Shown here piece after piece: positions 1-7,107 of a stretch of DNA of 17,359 bases (its first letter is position 1; each line of letters begins with the position of its first letter). Origin of the DNA: Temnopleurus reevesii (taxonomy: Eukaryota > Echinodermata > Echinoidea > Temnopleuroida > Temnopleuridae); assembly GCA_036244855.1 (NCBI GenBank), contig BQKZ01002509.1, positions 16,614 through 33,972 on the forward strand. Direction: 5' to 3'. Made by a program: the position numbers and the translations under genes. The notes under the pieces were generated by a model. The model saw only the letters and a list, made by a program, of their open reading frames with translations. It searched no databases and was not told where the DNA came from.

Positions 1-1
1 C

Positions 2-261
2 ACAGGCACAAAATGGCTGCCAACATGGAGAACTCTCCATTCACTTTGTACACAGAATTTCACATTTTCTTCTTTTCCTAGAAAAATAGACAATAAATCA
101 ACAAAATTCATTCCGAAATGCATGCAGAATCAAAATGACCCTATCATACTTGAAGAGAAAAGTACAATTTTGTCTACTTCTCTAGAAAAAGAAGAAAATG
201 TGAAATTTTGTGTACAAAGTGAATGGAGAGTTCTCCATGTTGGCAGCCATTTTGTGCCTGT
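2..261. mobile_element. Long inverted repeat (foldback element), arms 2-84 and 179-261
   Basis: The two 83-base arms are reverse complements with only a few mismatches. The outer end reads ACAGGCACAAAATGGCTGCC and the inner end lies near CTAGAAAAA. The spacer is about 94 bases. It is probably the inner part of a larger element that extends left of the window; 262-420, ending in TTGGTGAAGTTCCCCTTTAA, may belong to it. The short open frames over the arms are by-products. Confidence 0.85.
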
Positions 262-1176
262 ACGTTGCCAATTTGAGGAGCCCATGAAGGGTGTAAATCA
301 AAACTTTGAAAATTCATAACTTTTGAATGGATTGTCGGATTTTGCCCAAATTTTGACACATTGACCATTGTATTTTTCTTCATCCACTGAGCGCATACCA
401 ATGTTTTGGTGAAGTTCCCCTTTAAAGTCTTTATCTAGGTGAAACACTGCTATTATGCTGTCATGATAGTGGTTCGTAATTTTTCACATTTTAAAATATC
501 TTTGTACATGTACAAGTTCTTGGACATTCTAGCAATGAAGTCAAGATTTTAGCGAATTCATGCCAGGGAAATTAGTAAAAATGAACTTCCGTTGCAAAAA
601 ATTTCGGCTTACACAGCAATCTCCTTTTTCTAAACAATTTTAACCAATTATTGAAGTCGATTACAAAGTAATATTTCACCAAGTTACGAATAACTCTTAG
701 AACAACTTTAAAAATGACTGATATGAGTTCTTGTTCTGAATGGTTGAGATACTGTTGATTATAACACTCAATAGCATACTCCAGTCTTTCTTATTGTCCT
801 CAAGTTGAAGCCTTTCAGGACGATATAACATGTTTTGCAGTTTGATTCAATAACCTGTGATGTAGTGCCCTAAACATATACCAGATGCATGAAAGAGAAA
901 CAAATCTTCACTGAATCTGACCATTTTTTATGCAGAGAATTTCTTTATTGAAAGTAATCACTAAAATGGTCATAAATCCTTAAATTGGCAATGAAGACAT
1001 CATTTGAAAATTGCTATTTTTGACGCAAATTGGCAAGTCTTAACTTTTTAACATGCGTTTTGACGAAATTGATTCAATATAGTAAAATATCATTTAATTG
1101 AAACGTTCTAAACAGAGAATTTAAAATTTTACAGTTGCCAACACTGCTGAGATCGACCTTCTTTTCTTCTGCTCAG
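262..1176. other. Intron sequence upstream of ELOVL exon 2, no gene seen
   Basis: AT-rich intron with no exon I can support. I looked for the preceding ELOVL exon (a Leu-Asp-Thr type end before a donor) and did not find one. Confidence 0.6.
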
Positions 1177-1291
1177 GTCATCTTCATCGCTCGCAAGAAG
1201 AATAATCAAATCTCCTTCCTTCATGTCTACCATCACGCTACCATGCCTTTCCTTTGGTGGATCGGAGTTCGATGGGTTGCTGGCGGAGCTT
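1177..1291 (+). CDS. ELOVL4-like: ELOVL exon 2 (first exon visible), carries the histidine box
   Basis: The acceptor is ...CTGCTCAG|GTC and the donor is GCTT|GTAAGT. The exon opens in phase 0 and ends one base into a codon. It encodes 38 residues: [11 protein letters not shown], the HVYHH catalytic box at 1222-1236, and a WWIG..WVAGGA stretch. The preceding exon of the family normally ends in a Leu-Asp-Thr type sequence; I found no convincing match for it in 1-1176. Numbering as exon 2 is only for reference within this window. Confidence 0.9.
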
Positions 1292-4200
1292 GTAAGTAAC
1301 AATAAGATCTTGGGGGAAATAGCAGAAATTATTCCCCTTATTTATTAGTATCCATTATTCACTGATTTAGGGTGCAATAGTGGAATTTATATCCCTCATG
1401 AATGAATCCTTCACGTCTACCATCATGCCACCATGCCTTTCCTCTGGCGGATCGGAGTGCGCTGGGTTGCTGGCGGAGCTTGTAAGTTGAATAGCAGATC
1501 TAGGGTGTAATAGTGAAAATTATATCCCTCTTGAATGAATACTTACAAATTATATATTCTTGTCTACTATGACGCTACCATGCCTTTCCTCTGGTGGATC
1601 GAAGTTCGCTGGGTCGCTGGCGGAGCTTGTAAGTAGTAGTAGCAGTTCTGATAAGATAATAACTATAACAATAGTAATAATGATAATAATAATAGATATA
1701 ATGCTATTAATATAGTGATAATCCACTCTATGGAGTGCTCAAGGTGTATTAAGAAAAGAGTAAGAGAAATAGTAACAGGCAAGCTTTTACAAGTTTCTTG
1801 AATGACGGTAGAGTAGAACAGGTTTTTATGTCTTGAGGTAGGTTATTCCAAAATGTTGACTTATGAATTATTATGGTCGTTCCCCCAGGTTTTACAAACT
1901 TTGGGTATGTTGAGAAGGCCAGAAGAGGAAGACCTGAGTGATCTTGTTGGAGTGAAGTGTTGAATTAATGAAATATTATATCAAGGAGCAGTGTCATAAA
2001 TACAGTTGAACCTCGTTATAAAAAGGTCGGATATAGCGAGATACCTGTTATAATAAGGTGATTTTGTTGGTCCCAGCTCTTTATAGTTCTTTGGTTTTTT
2101 TTCCCTGATACGGTGAGGAACCTGATATAACAAGGTAATTTTCATGGTTCGAAGGACCTCTTATAAAAAGGTTTCATTGTACAATGAAAGGTAAGTAGCA
2201 GAACTATTTCCCTTTTGAAGTAATAGCATTTAATATACACTGATCTAGGGTGCAGTATTGGAAATTTTATCCCTGTTGAATTGTCTTGTCTCACAACATG
2301 CTACTAATATCCTTGCTCTTTTGGAAAGGAGGGCAGTGGTTTGCTAGTAGAGCTTATAAGTTGCAATAGTTGAAGTAATAGCAGGAAGTATTTCCCTTTC
2401 AAAATATAATGTGCTATGATATTATCTAAGGTGCACTAGACCAACGTTGTGTATATATTTTTCTTTACTAGATACAGCCCCCATTTTCCCAACCACAAAA
2501 TAACTTCAAATTTCTTTTAATTCAATCCTACAGCATATTTCTTCGGCATGATGAACTGCCTGATCCTTTCAGATGTATGTGCATCACTCATTTCAACCAT
2601 TACACTGCAAAATTATATATATTTTTCTTTGCTAAATTTAACCCTCATTTTCCCAATAACAATGTGACTGCAAGTTTCTTTTAATTAAATTTTACAGCAT
2701 ACTTCTCTGGCATGGTCAACTGCCTGATCCACGTTCTGATATATGTTTATTCATTATAAATTCATTTTGATTATTCATTTCAACCAATACACTGCAAAGT
2801 CGGACCAAATACTTATTTATATTTTCTTTCCTAAATTTTCCTAATAACAAAATGACTTCAAATTCAATTTTCTATCTATTCAATCTTGCAGCATACTTCT
2901 CCGGCATGGTCAACTGCCTGATCCATGTTCTGATGTACGGCTACTACTTCCTCTCTGCTCTTGGACCTTCCATTCAGCCCTACCTCTGGTGGAAGAAATA
3001 TCTGACGTCCCTCCAACTGGTATGTAACAAAACACCCCCAATCATCACTTTGGAAGATTCGAAATTGATGTCTCACTGTAGAGAGAAGATCACTGTATTT
3101 TGTTATAAGGGGTGTTTCATTTATGGGACCATTACCTGTGGAAGAAATACATGTACCATCCCTACAACTGCAATGTACAAAAACAAACCTCAATTAAAAT
3201 TTTGAAAGACTTCAAATAACACGCTCAATGAACCTTCTGAACCGTCTGAAGTAGTCCACAGGTCGCTAATTGCAGAGCACTGTACCACTGTGCAGAATTC
3301 ACCTCTAGATTTTGATATAAGCAGTGTTTCAAATCAGAGCCACAAAAACTAGATATTTATTCAACAATAGATGATGAAATTCCCTGTGAGGAAGGAGCAC
3401 TGCATTTTGTTGTGGTTCCTTTTCAATTTTTCACTCCCAAGTCATTATTTCATTTGGGTAATAATTATAATAATAATATATAGCATTTAAACATGCCATC
3501 TCTCCAGTCACCTAATTAGAGACGCAAGAAAAATTATCTAGGGTATTCCCCTATCAACTGTTAAAAAATTTTTTTTTGATGAGAATTGTTTCTTTTGTTT
3601 GTCAGGTCTGCAATTTCCCCCCATATAAATTCACTCTATGAAAAGGAATTTTATCTTTGTTTCCCTTGCAGCTCCAGTTTGTGACGGTGTTGATTCACAG
3701 TCTGATCGTTCTGTACCAGCAGTGCAGCTTCCCCAACGGATATGTCTGGGCTCTGATCGCATACCTTATCTCACATATCGTACTCTTCTCAAACTTTTAT
3801 AATCAGGTAAAGATAGGCTTTAATGATCAGGGAACGGATTGAGGGAAAAAAGGGAGAGAGAGATAGATGGATGTAATTGTAATTTTGAGAGTGTGGCTCC
3901 TCAACAAATGTCTTGGCTTTTATTGCATCTTGAAGAAAAATTGAGAGAAACAGAGAGTATAATGCAAATACCAGGAGAAAAGAGAAAAAGAATAAGATAG
4001 ATGTGGTTGTATCTTTTGTGGTGAAAGACGTGTGGCTCCCCCAACGGATACATATTATCAGGTAAAGATGAAAAAGGGATGGAGAGAGAATGTGAGGGAG
4101 ATTGATTCAAATTGATAGAAATCCATGTTATTGTTGGCTGAAAGAAATTTTTACATCAACGGATTGCTCTTGGTGATTATCATGTACCTCATCTCTCATA

Positions 4201-6656
4201 GTGGGCTATTCTCAAACTTTAATAATCAGGTAAAGAGGTCAGATACGAGATAGGAGAGAGAGGGAAAAGAAAAGAAATGTGGCTCCCCCAACCAATATCC
4301 CCTGGCTCAGATGAATTGTAGTCAAAATCTAATCTAATCTAATTAGANTTTCTTTTAATTCAATCCTACAGCATATTTCTTCGGCATGATGAACTGCCTG
4401 ATCCTTTCTGATGTATGTGCATCACTCATTTCAACCATTACACTGCAAAATTATATATATTTTTCTTTGCTAAATTTAACCCTCATTTTCCCAATAACAA
4501 TGTGACTGCAAGTTTCTTTTAATTAAATTTTACAGCATACTTCTCTGGCATGGTCAACTGCCTGATCCACGTTCTGATATATGTTTATTCATTATAAATT
4601 CATTTTGATTATTCATTTCAACCAATACACTGCAAAGTCGGACCAAATACTTATTTATATTTTCTTTCCTAAATTTTCCTAATAACAAAATGACTTCAAA
4701 TTCAATTTTCTATCTATTCAATCTTGCAGCATACTTCTCCGGCATGGTCAACTGCCTGATCCATGTTCTGATGTACGGCTACTACTTCCTCTCTGCTCTT
4801 GGACCTTCCATTCAGCCCTACCTCTGGTGGAAGAAATATCTGACGTCCCTCCAACTGGTATGTAACAAAACACCCCCAATCATCACTTTGGAAGATTCGA
4901 AATTGATGTCTCACTGTAGAGAGAAGATCACTGTATTTTGTTATAAGGGGTGTTTCATTTATGGGACCATTACCTGTGGAAGAAATACATGTACCATCCC
5001 TACAACTGCAATGTACAAAAACAAACCTCAATTAAAATTTTGAAAGACTTCAAATAACACGCTCAATGAACCTTCTGAACCGTCTGAAGTAGTCCACAGG
5101 TCGCTAATTGCAGAGCACTGTACCACTGTGCAGAATTCACCTCTAGATTTTGATATAAGCAGTGTTTCAAATCAGAGCCACAAAAACTAGATATTTATTC
5201 AACAATAGATGATGAAATTCCCTGTGAGGAAGGAGCACTGCATTTTGTTGTGGTTCCTTTTCAATTTTTCACTCCCAAGTCATTATTTCATTTGGGTAAT
5301 AATTATAATAATAATATATAGCATTTAAACATGCCATCTCTCCAGTCACCTAATTAGAGACGCAAGAAAAATTATCTAGGGTATTCCCCTATCAACTGTT
5401 AAAAAATTTTTTTTTGATGAGAATTGTTTCTTTTGTTTGTCAGGTCTGCAATTTCCCCCCATATAAATTCACTCTATGAAAAGGAATTTTATCTTTGTTT
5501 CCCTTGCAGCTCCAGTTTGTGACGGTGTTGATTCACAGTCTGATCGTTCTGTACCAGCAGTGCGGCTTCCCCAACGGATATGTCTGGGCTCTGATCGCAT
5601 ACCTTATCTCACATATCGTACTCTTCTCAAACTTTTATAATCAGGTAAAGATAGGCTTTAATGATCAGGGAACGGATTGAGGGAAAAAAGGGAGAGAGAG
5701 ATAGATGGATGTAATTGTAATTTTGAGAGTGTGGCTCCTCAACAAATGTCTTGGCTTTTATTGCATCTTGAAGAAAAATTGAGAGAAACAGAGAGTATAA
5801 TGCAAATACCAGGAGAAAAGAGAAAAAGAATAAGATAGATGTGGTTGTATCTTTTGTGGTGAAAGACGTGTGGCTCCCCCAACGGATACATATTATCAGG
5901 TAAAGATGAAAAAGGGATGGAGAGAGAATGTGAGGGAGATTGATTCAAATTGATAGAAATCCATGTTATTGTTGGCTGAAAGAAATTTTTACTTCAACGG
6001 ATTGCTCTTGGTGATTATCATGTACCTCATCTCTCATAGTGGGCTATTCTCAAACTTTAATAATCAGGTAAAGAGGTCAGATACGAGATAGGAGAGAGAG
6101 GGAAAAGAAAAGAAATGTGGCTCCCCCAACCAATATCCCCTGGCTCAGATGAATTGTAGTCAAAATCTAATCTAATCTAATTAGATTATTAGGGTATTCG
6201 TTCTTATGTTTGGGAAAATGTTTCTAGCTAGGTATTATGGTCAAATGAAAAGTTTGTGATTACTTCCACAACTAGTATCTACCAACTTTGCAAAGGCTAT
6301 TATCACGAATTTTGTCGTTGACCATCATAATGTCCATTAACACATTTAGCCATTTTTTTTCAAATGGTAATAATGATTATACTTTTCATATGTTACTAAA
6401 AATTAATTAATGGGTCTTTTGTATTTGCATTTGTTGTTTATAATACATTTGTTTTTTCAAGCAGCAAAGAGAGAATTTATTTGACCTTGATTAATTGAGA
6501 TTTAATTTGATTGTTTCTGAGCAGGCTTACGTTGTGAAAGCAAAGAAGGGTCGAAGCAAGAAGACTGAGGTGGAAACCAACGACGTGGACACGCCGAGGA
6601 GAAACGGTCGCTACAATCTACGAGAGCGCCCTCCTAGGACCCCATACACAGAGTAG
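1177..6656 (+). CDS. ELOVL4-like: ELOVL4-like very-long-chain fatty-acid elongase, 3' part of gene (5' exons outside window)
   Basis: ELO-family enzymes are multi-pass ER membrane proteins that catalyse the condensing step of fatty-acid elongation, joining malonyl-CoA to an acyl-CoA. Four exons join in frame: 1177-1291, one copy of exon 3, one copy of exon 4, and 6525-6656, giving about 169 residues with stop TAG. Visible family marks are RKKNNQ followed by the histidine box HVYHH (1222-1236), then [32 protein letters not shown] and a hydrophobic final segment ending LFSNFYNQ. The WWIG..WVAGG stretch is closer to ELOVL4 than to ELOVL1/7 or ELOVL2/5; this is my reading without a tree. The visible part is roughly the C-terminal half of a family protein of usually about 270-320 residues. 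The tail is basic and ends in PRTPYTE, without the C-terminal dilysine ER-retrieval motif common in this family. Exons 3 and 4 occur twice because of the 1838-bp repeat. Confidence 0.9.
1407..1481 (+). repeat. Decayed copy B of the 3' two thirds of ELOVL exon 2
   Basis: Matches exon 2 from about codon 14 to its end and keeps the donor GCTT|GTAAGT. The HVYHH box (1412-1426) is intact, but one Trp of the WW pair is Arg (CGG). No acceptor precedes it, and an in-frame TGA lies just upstream. Flanking intron sequence (GGTGCAATAGTGGAA..ATCCCTC) is copied along with it, with 190 bp between donors. Confidence 0.88.
1560..1628 (+). repeat. Decayed copy C of the 3' part of ELOVL exon 2
   Basis: Third copy, with donor GCTT|GTAAGT kept and 147 bp from the previous donor. 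In the exon frame the histidine box reads LVYYD, so all three histidines are lost, and one Gly is Glu (GAA). It cannot encode an active elongase and has no acceptor. Confidence 0.85.
1657..1960. mobile_element. SINE/LINE-type fragment with AAT-repeat edge
   Basis: It begins with an AATAAT-type microsatellite and ATCCACTCTATGGAGTGCTCAAGG, nearly identical to part of the tRNA-SINE at 12229-12525. It then continues into sequence with AGGTAGGTTATTCCAAAATG and AAGGCCAGAAGAGGAAGACCTGAGTG, which resembles conserved 3' parts of marine SINE/LINE elements. It sits between exon 2 copies C and D. Confidence 0.55.
2003..2179. mobile_element. 177-bp MITE with pogo/Tigger-like ends and TA target duplication
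   Basis: The left end CAGTTGAACCTCGTTATAA pairs with the right end TTATAAAAAGGTTTCATTG as an imperfect inverted repeat. TA flanks both ends (2001-2002 and 2180-2181). TA duplication and a CAG..ACCTCGTT start are typical of Tc1/mariner pogo-group elements. No transposase. Confidence 0.65.
2282..2355 (+). repeat. Strongly decayed copy D of ELOVL exon 2 end
   Basis: CATGCTAC..CCTTGCTCTTTTGG and GTGGTTTGCTAGTAGAGCTT align loosely with the exon end. The donor is changed to ATAAGT. The flanking intron motif (GATCTAGGGTGCAGTATTGG) precedes it, as in copies A to C. This is the oldest-looking copy. Confidence 0.6.
2534..2578 (+). repeat. Decayed acceptor-side copy 1 of ELOVL exon 3
   Basis: TCCTACAG|CATATTTCTTCGGCATG.. 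matches the first about 45 bases of exon 3 and retains an AG acceptor with about 85 bases of copied upstream intron (TTTTTCTTT..CCCAA..CAAA..TTTCTTTTAATT). The donor half is missing. The same piece recurs at 4372-4416. Confidence 0.85.
2698..2745 (+). repeat. Decayed acceptor-side copy 2 of ELOVL exon 3
   Basis: TTTTACAG|CATACTTCTCTGGCATG.. copies the exon 3 start closely through CATGGTCAACTGCCTGATCC and then diverges at ATATGTTTATTC. The acceptor is 164 bp from the previous one and 194 bp from the real exon. It recurs at 4536-4583. Confidence 0.87.
2892..3019 (+). CDS. ELOVL4-like: ELOVL exon 3, copy a
   Basis: The acceptor is ATCTTGCAG|CA and the donor is CAACTG|GTATGT. The single T left by exon 2 completes TCA (Ser), and 42 further codons follow, from [12 protein letters not shown] to YLTSLQL. 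The exon ends in phase 0. This corresponds to the ELO-family segment that follows the histidine box, with the conserved N..IHV.MY.YY pattern. Confidence 0.88.
3119..3172 (+). repeat. Decayed donor-side copy of ELOVL exon 3
   Basis: TATGGGACC..TTACCTGTGGAAGAAATAC..CCCTACAACTG resembles the exon 3 end (CTTGGACC..CTACCTCTGGTGGAAGAAATAT..CCTCCAACTG). It is followed by intron-like sequence that also matches the start of intron 3. The donor GTATGT has become CAATGT. It recurs at 4957-5010. Confidence 0.7.
3672..3806 (+). CDS. ELOVL4-like: ELOVL exon 4, copy a
   Basis: The acceptor is TCCCTTGCAG|CTC and the donor is AATCAG|GTAAAG. The exon is 45 codons, phase 0 at both ends: [12 protein letters not shown], a [10 protein letters not shown] loop, and a final membrane segment ending FSNFYNQ. 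Codon 19 of the exon is AGC (Ser), whereas copy b has GGC (Gly). Confidence 0.88.
3891..3932 (+). repeat. Decayed ELOVL exon 4 fragment 1 in intron 4
   Basis: GTGTGGCTCC.CAACAAATGTCTTGGCTTTTATTGCAT resembles the exon 4 middle (CAGCTTCCCCAACGGATATGTCTGGGCTCTGATCGCAT). It recurs at 5729-5770. Confidence 0.65.
4031..4061 (+). repeat. ELOVL exon 4 fragment 2, internally deleted, with donor
   Basis: GGCTCCCCCAACGGATA is joined directly to TTATCAG|GTAAAGAT. That is, the middle of exon 4 is fused to its last bases and donor, with about 60 bases lost between. It recurs at 5869-5899. Confidence 0.75.
4153..4229 (+). repeat. ELOVL exon 4 fragment 3, frame still open, with donor
   Basis: The last 24 codons of exon 4 are matched codon for codon with no indel or stop, from AACGGA to AATAATCAG|GTAAAG, with about 15 of 24 residues identical. 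The YLISH and LFSNF stretches are kept. No good acceptor is seen upstream. It recurs at 5991-6067. Confidence 0.8.
4278..4313 (+). repeat. Decayed ELOVL exon 4 fragment 4
   Basis: TGTGGCTCCCCCAACCAATATCCCCTGGCTCAGATG resembles CAGCTTCCCCAACGGATATGTCTGGGCTCTGATCG of exon 4. A purine-rich spacer (GAGAGAGAGGGAAAAG) precedes it, as it does fragments 1 to 3. It recurs at 6116-6151. Confidence 0.65.
4348..4348. other. Single N between the two 1.84-kb copies (assembly join)
   Basis: One ambiguous base sits precisely at the boundary of the two near-identical blocks. It is best read as a one-base gap placeholder between two contigs. Confidence 0.8.
4730..4857 (+). CDS. ELOVL4-like: ELOVL exon 3, copy b (duplicated block)
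   Basis: By eye this is identical to exon 3 copy a, shifted by exactly 1838 bp, with the same acceptor and donor. Exon 4 copy a ends in phase 0 but this exon needs one base from the previous exon, so splicing 4a directly to 3b would shift the frame. Only one exon 3 can therefore serve in a full-length message. It may exist only in the assembly. Confidence 0.6.
5510..5644 (+). CDS. ELOVL4-like: ELOVL exon 4, copy b (duplicated block)
   Basis: Same as exon 4 copy a, shifted by 1838 bp, with one coding difference at 5564 (A to G, Ser to Gly). Splice sites are intact, and the exon joins in phase 0 to the last exon at 6525. It is either the exon truly used with copy a being redundant, or the same genomic exon represented twice in the assembly. 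Confidence 0.65.
6525..6656 (+). CDS. ELOVL4-like: ELOVL last coding exon with stop
   Basis: The acceptor is TTTCTGAGCAG|GCT. The exon has 43 codons plus TAG. It begins [13 protein letters not shown] and continues into an acidic then arginine-rich, proline-rich tail ending PRTPYTE. It is hydrophilic throughout, fitting a cytosolic C-terminus after the last membrane segment. The last 18 codons and the stop lie inside the first unit of a 169-bp tandem repeat. Confidence 0.85.
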   Translation, partial: AYVVKAKKGRSKKTEVETNDVDTPRRNGRYNLRERPPRTPYTE

Positions 6657-7107
6657 AGAGGGGATGATTGTCATAGCCTGATATAGCACCGAGTATATCA
6701 ACTTCTCATTAAAATTTATTTAAAATGAACAGCACTCATTCATATGGGCTGCTTACCCCCCAAATTGGAGAAACGGTCGCTACAGCCTACGAGAACGCCC
6801 TCCCAGGACCCCATAGACAGAGTAGAGAGGGGATGATTGTCATAGCCTGATATAGCACCAAGTATATCAACTTCTCATTAAAATTTATTTAAAATGAACA
6901 GCACTCATTCATATGGGCTGCTTACCCCCCAAATTGGAGAAACGGCCGCTACAACCTACGAGAGCGCCCTCCTAGGACCCCATACACAGAGTAGAGAGGG
7001 GATGATTGTCATAGCCTGATATAGCAACAAACACATCACCTACTCATCAAAACTTGTCAAAAATTATCAGCACTTATTAAATTTGGGCTGCTCACCCCCA
7101 AATTGTA
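6601..7107 (+). repeat. 169-bp tandem repeat, about 3 units, spanning ELOVL C-terminus, stop and 3' UTR
   Basis: Units start at 6601, 6770 and 6939 with GAAACGG(T/C)CGCTACA. Each holds the last coding stretch ([14 protein letters not shown]), a TAG stop and about 110 bases of UTR ending CCCCCAAATTG. In unit 2 the codon after CCA is TAG, so that stop falls three codons early. Unit 3 codes the same tail as unit 1 but its UTR part is diverged. Only unit 1 is translated; the repeat length is not a multiple of three. Confidence 0.93.
6709..6714 (+). promoter_or_regulatory. Candidate polyadenylation signal ATTAAA
   Basis: ATTAAA lies 53 bases after the stop and is repeated at 6878-6883 in the next 169-bp unit, but is lost in unit 3 (ATCAAA). 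A further AATAAA occurs at 7582-7587 next to an A run. Which one is used cannot be told from sequence. Confidence 0.35.

Larger units (their letters stand above)
2511..4347. repeat. 1837-bp direct repeat, copy 1 (exons 3a and 4a)
   Basis: The block is repeated at 4349-6185 with a constant offset of 1838 bp and no indels that I can see. I found three differences: 2571 A versus T, 3726 A versus G (Ser to Gly), and 4155 A versus T. It begins inside the intron at TTTCTTTTAATTC and ends at CTAATTAGA, directly before the N. Confidence 0.95.
4349..6185. repeat. 1837-bp direct repeat, copy 2 (exons 3b and 4b)
   Basis: Second copy, starting immediately after the single N at 4348. The sequence continues uniquely after 6185 (TTATTAGGG...). 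The position of the N exactly between the copies points to contig ends that overlap but were not merged. Confidence 0.95.

Noticed and set aside
353..365. Possible upstream ELOVL exon end (GACACA, Asp-Thr)
   Set aside because: No GT donor follows and the preceding translation does not resemble the family.
122..401. Short open frames on both strands at 122-319 and 174-401
   Set aside because: They read the arms of the inverted repeat and have no domain or splice context.
1640..1700. CRISPR-like or satellite array suggested by repeated AATAAT and GTAGTAGTAG
   Set aside because: Simple microsatellite at a SINE tail; no spacer structure, and the organism is a eukaryote.
2852..3205. 117-residue open frame with ATG before ELOVL exon 3 (and its twin at 4690-5043)
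   Set aside because: It is exon 3 with intron on both sides. The upstream ATG lies in the polypyrimidine region before a clear acceptor.
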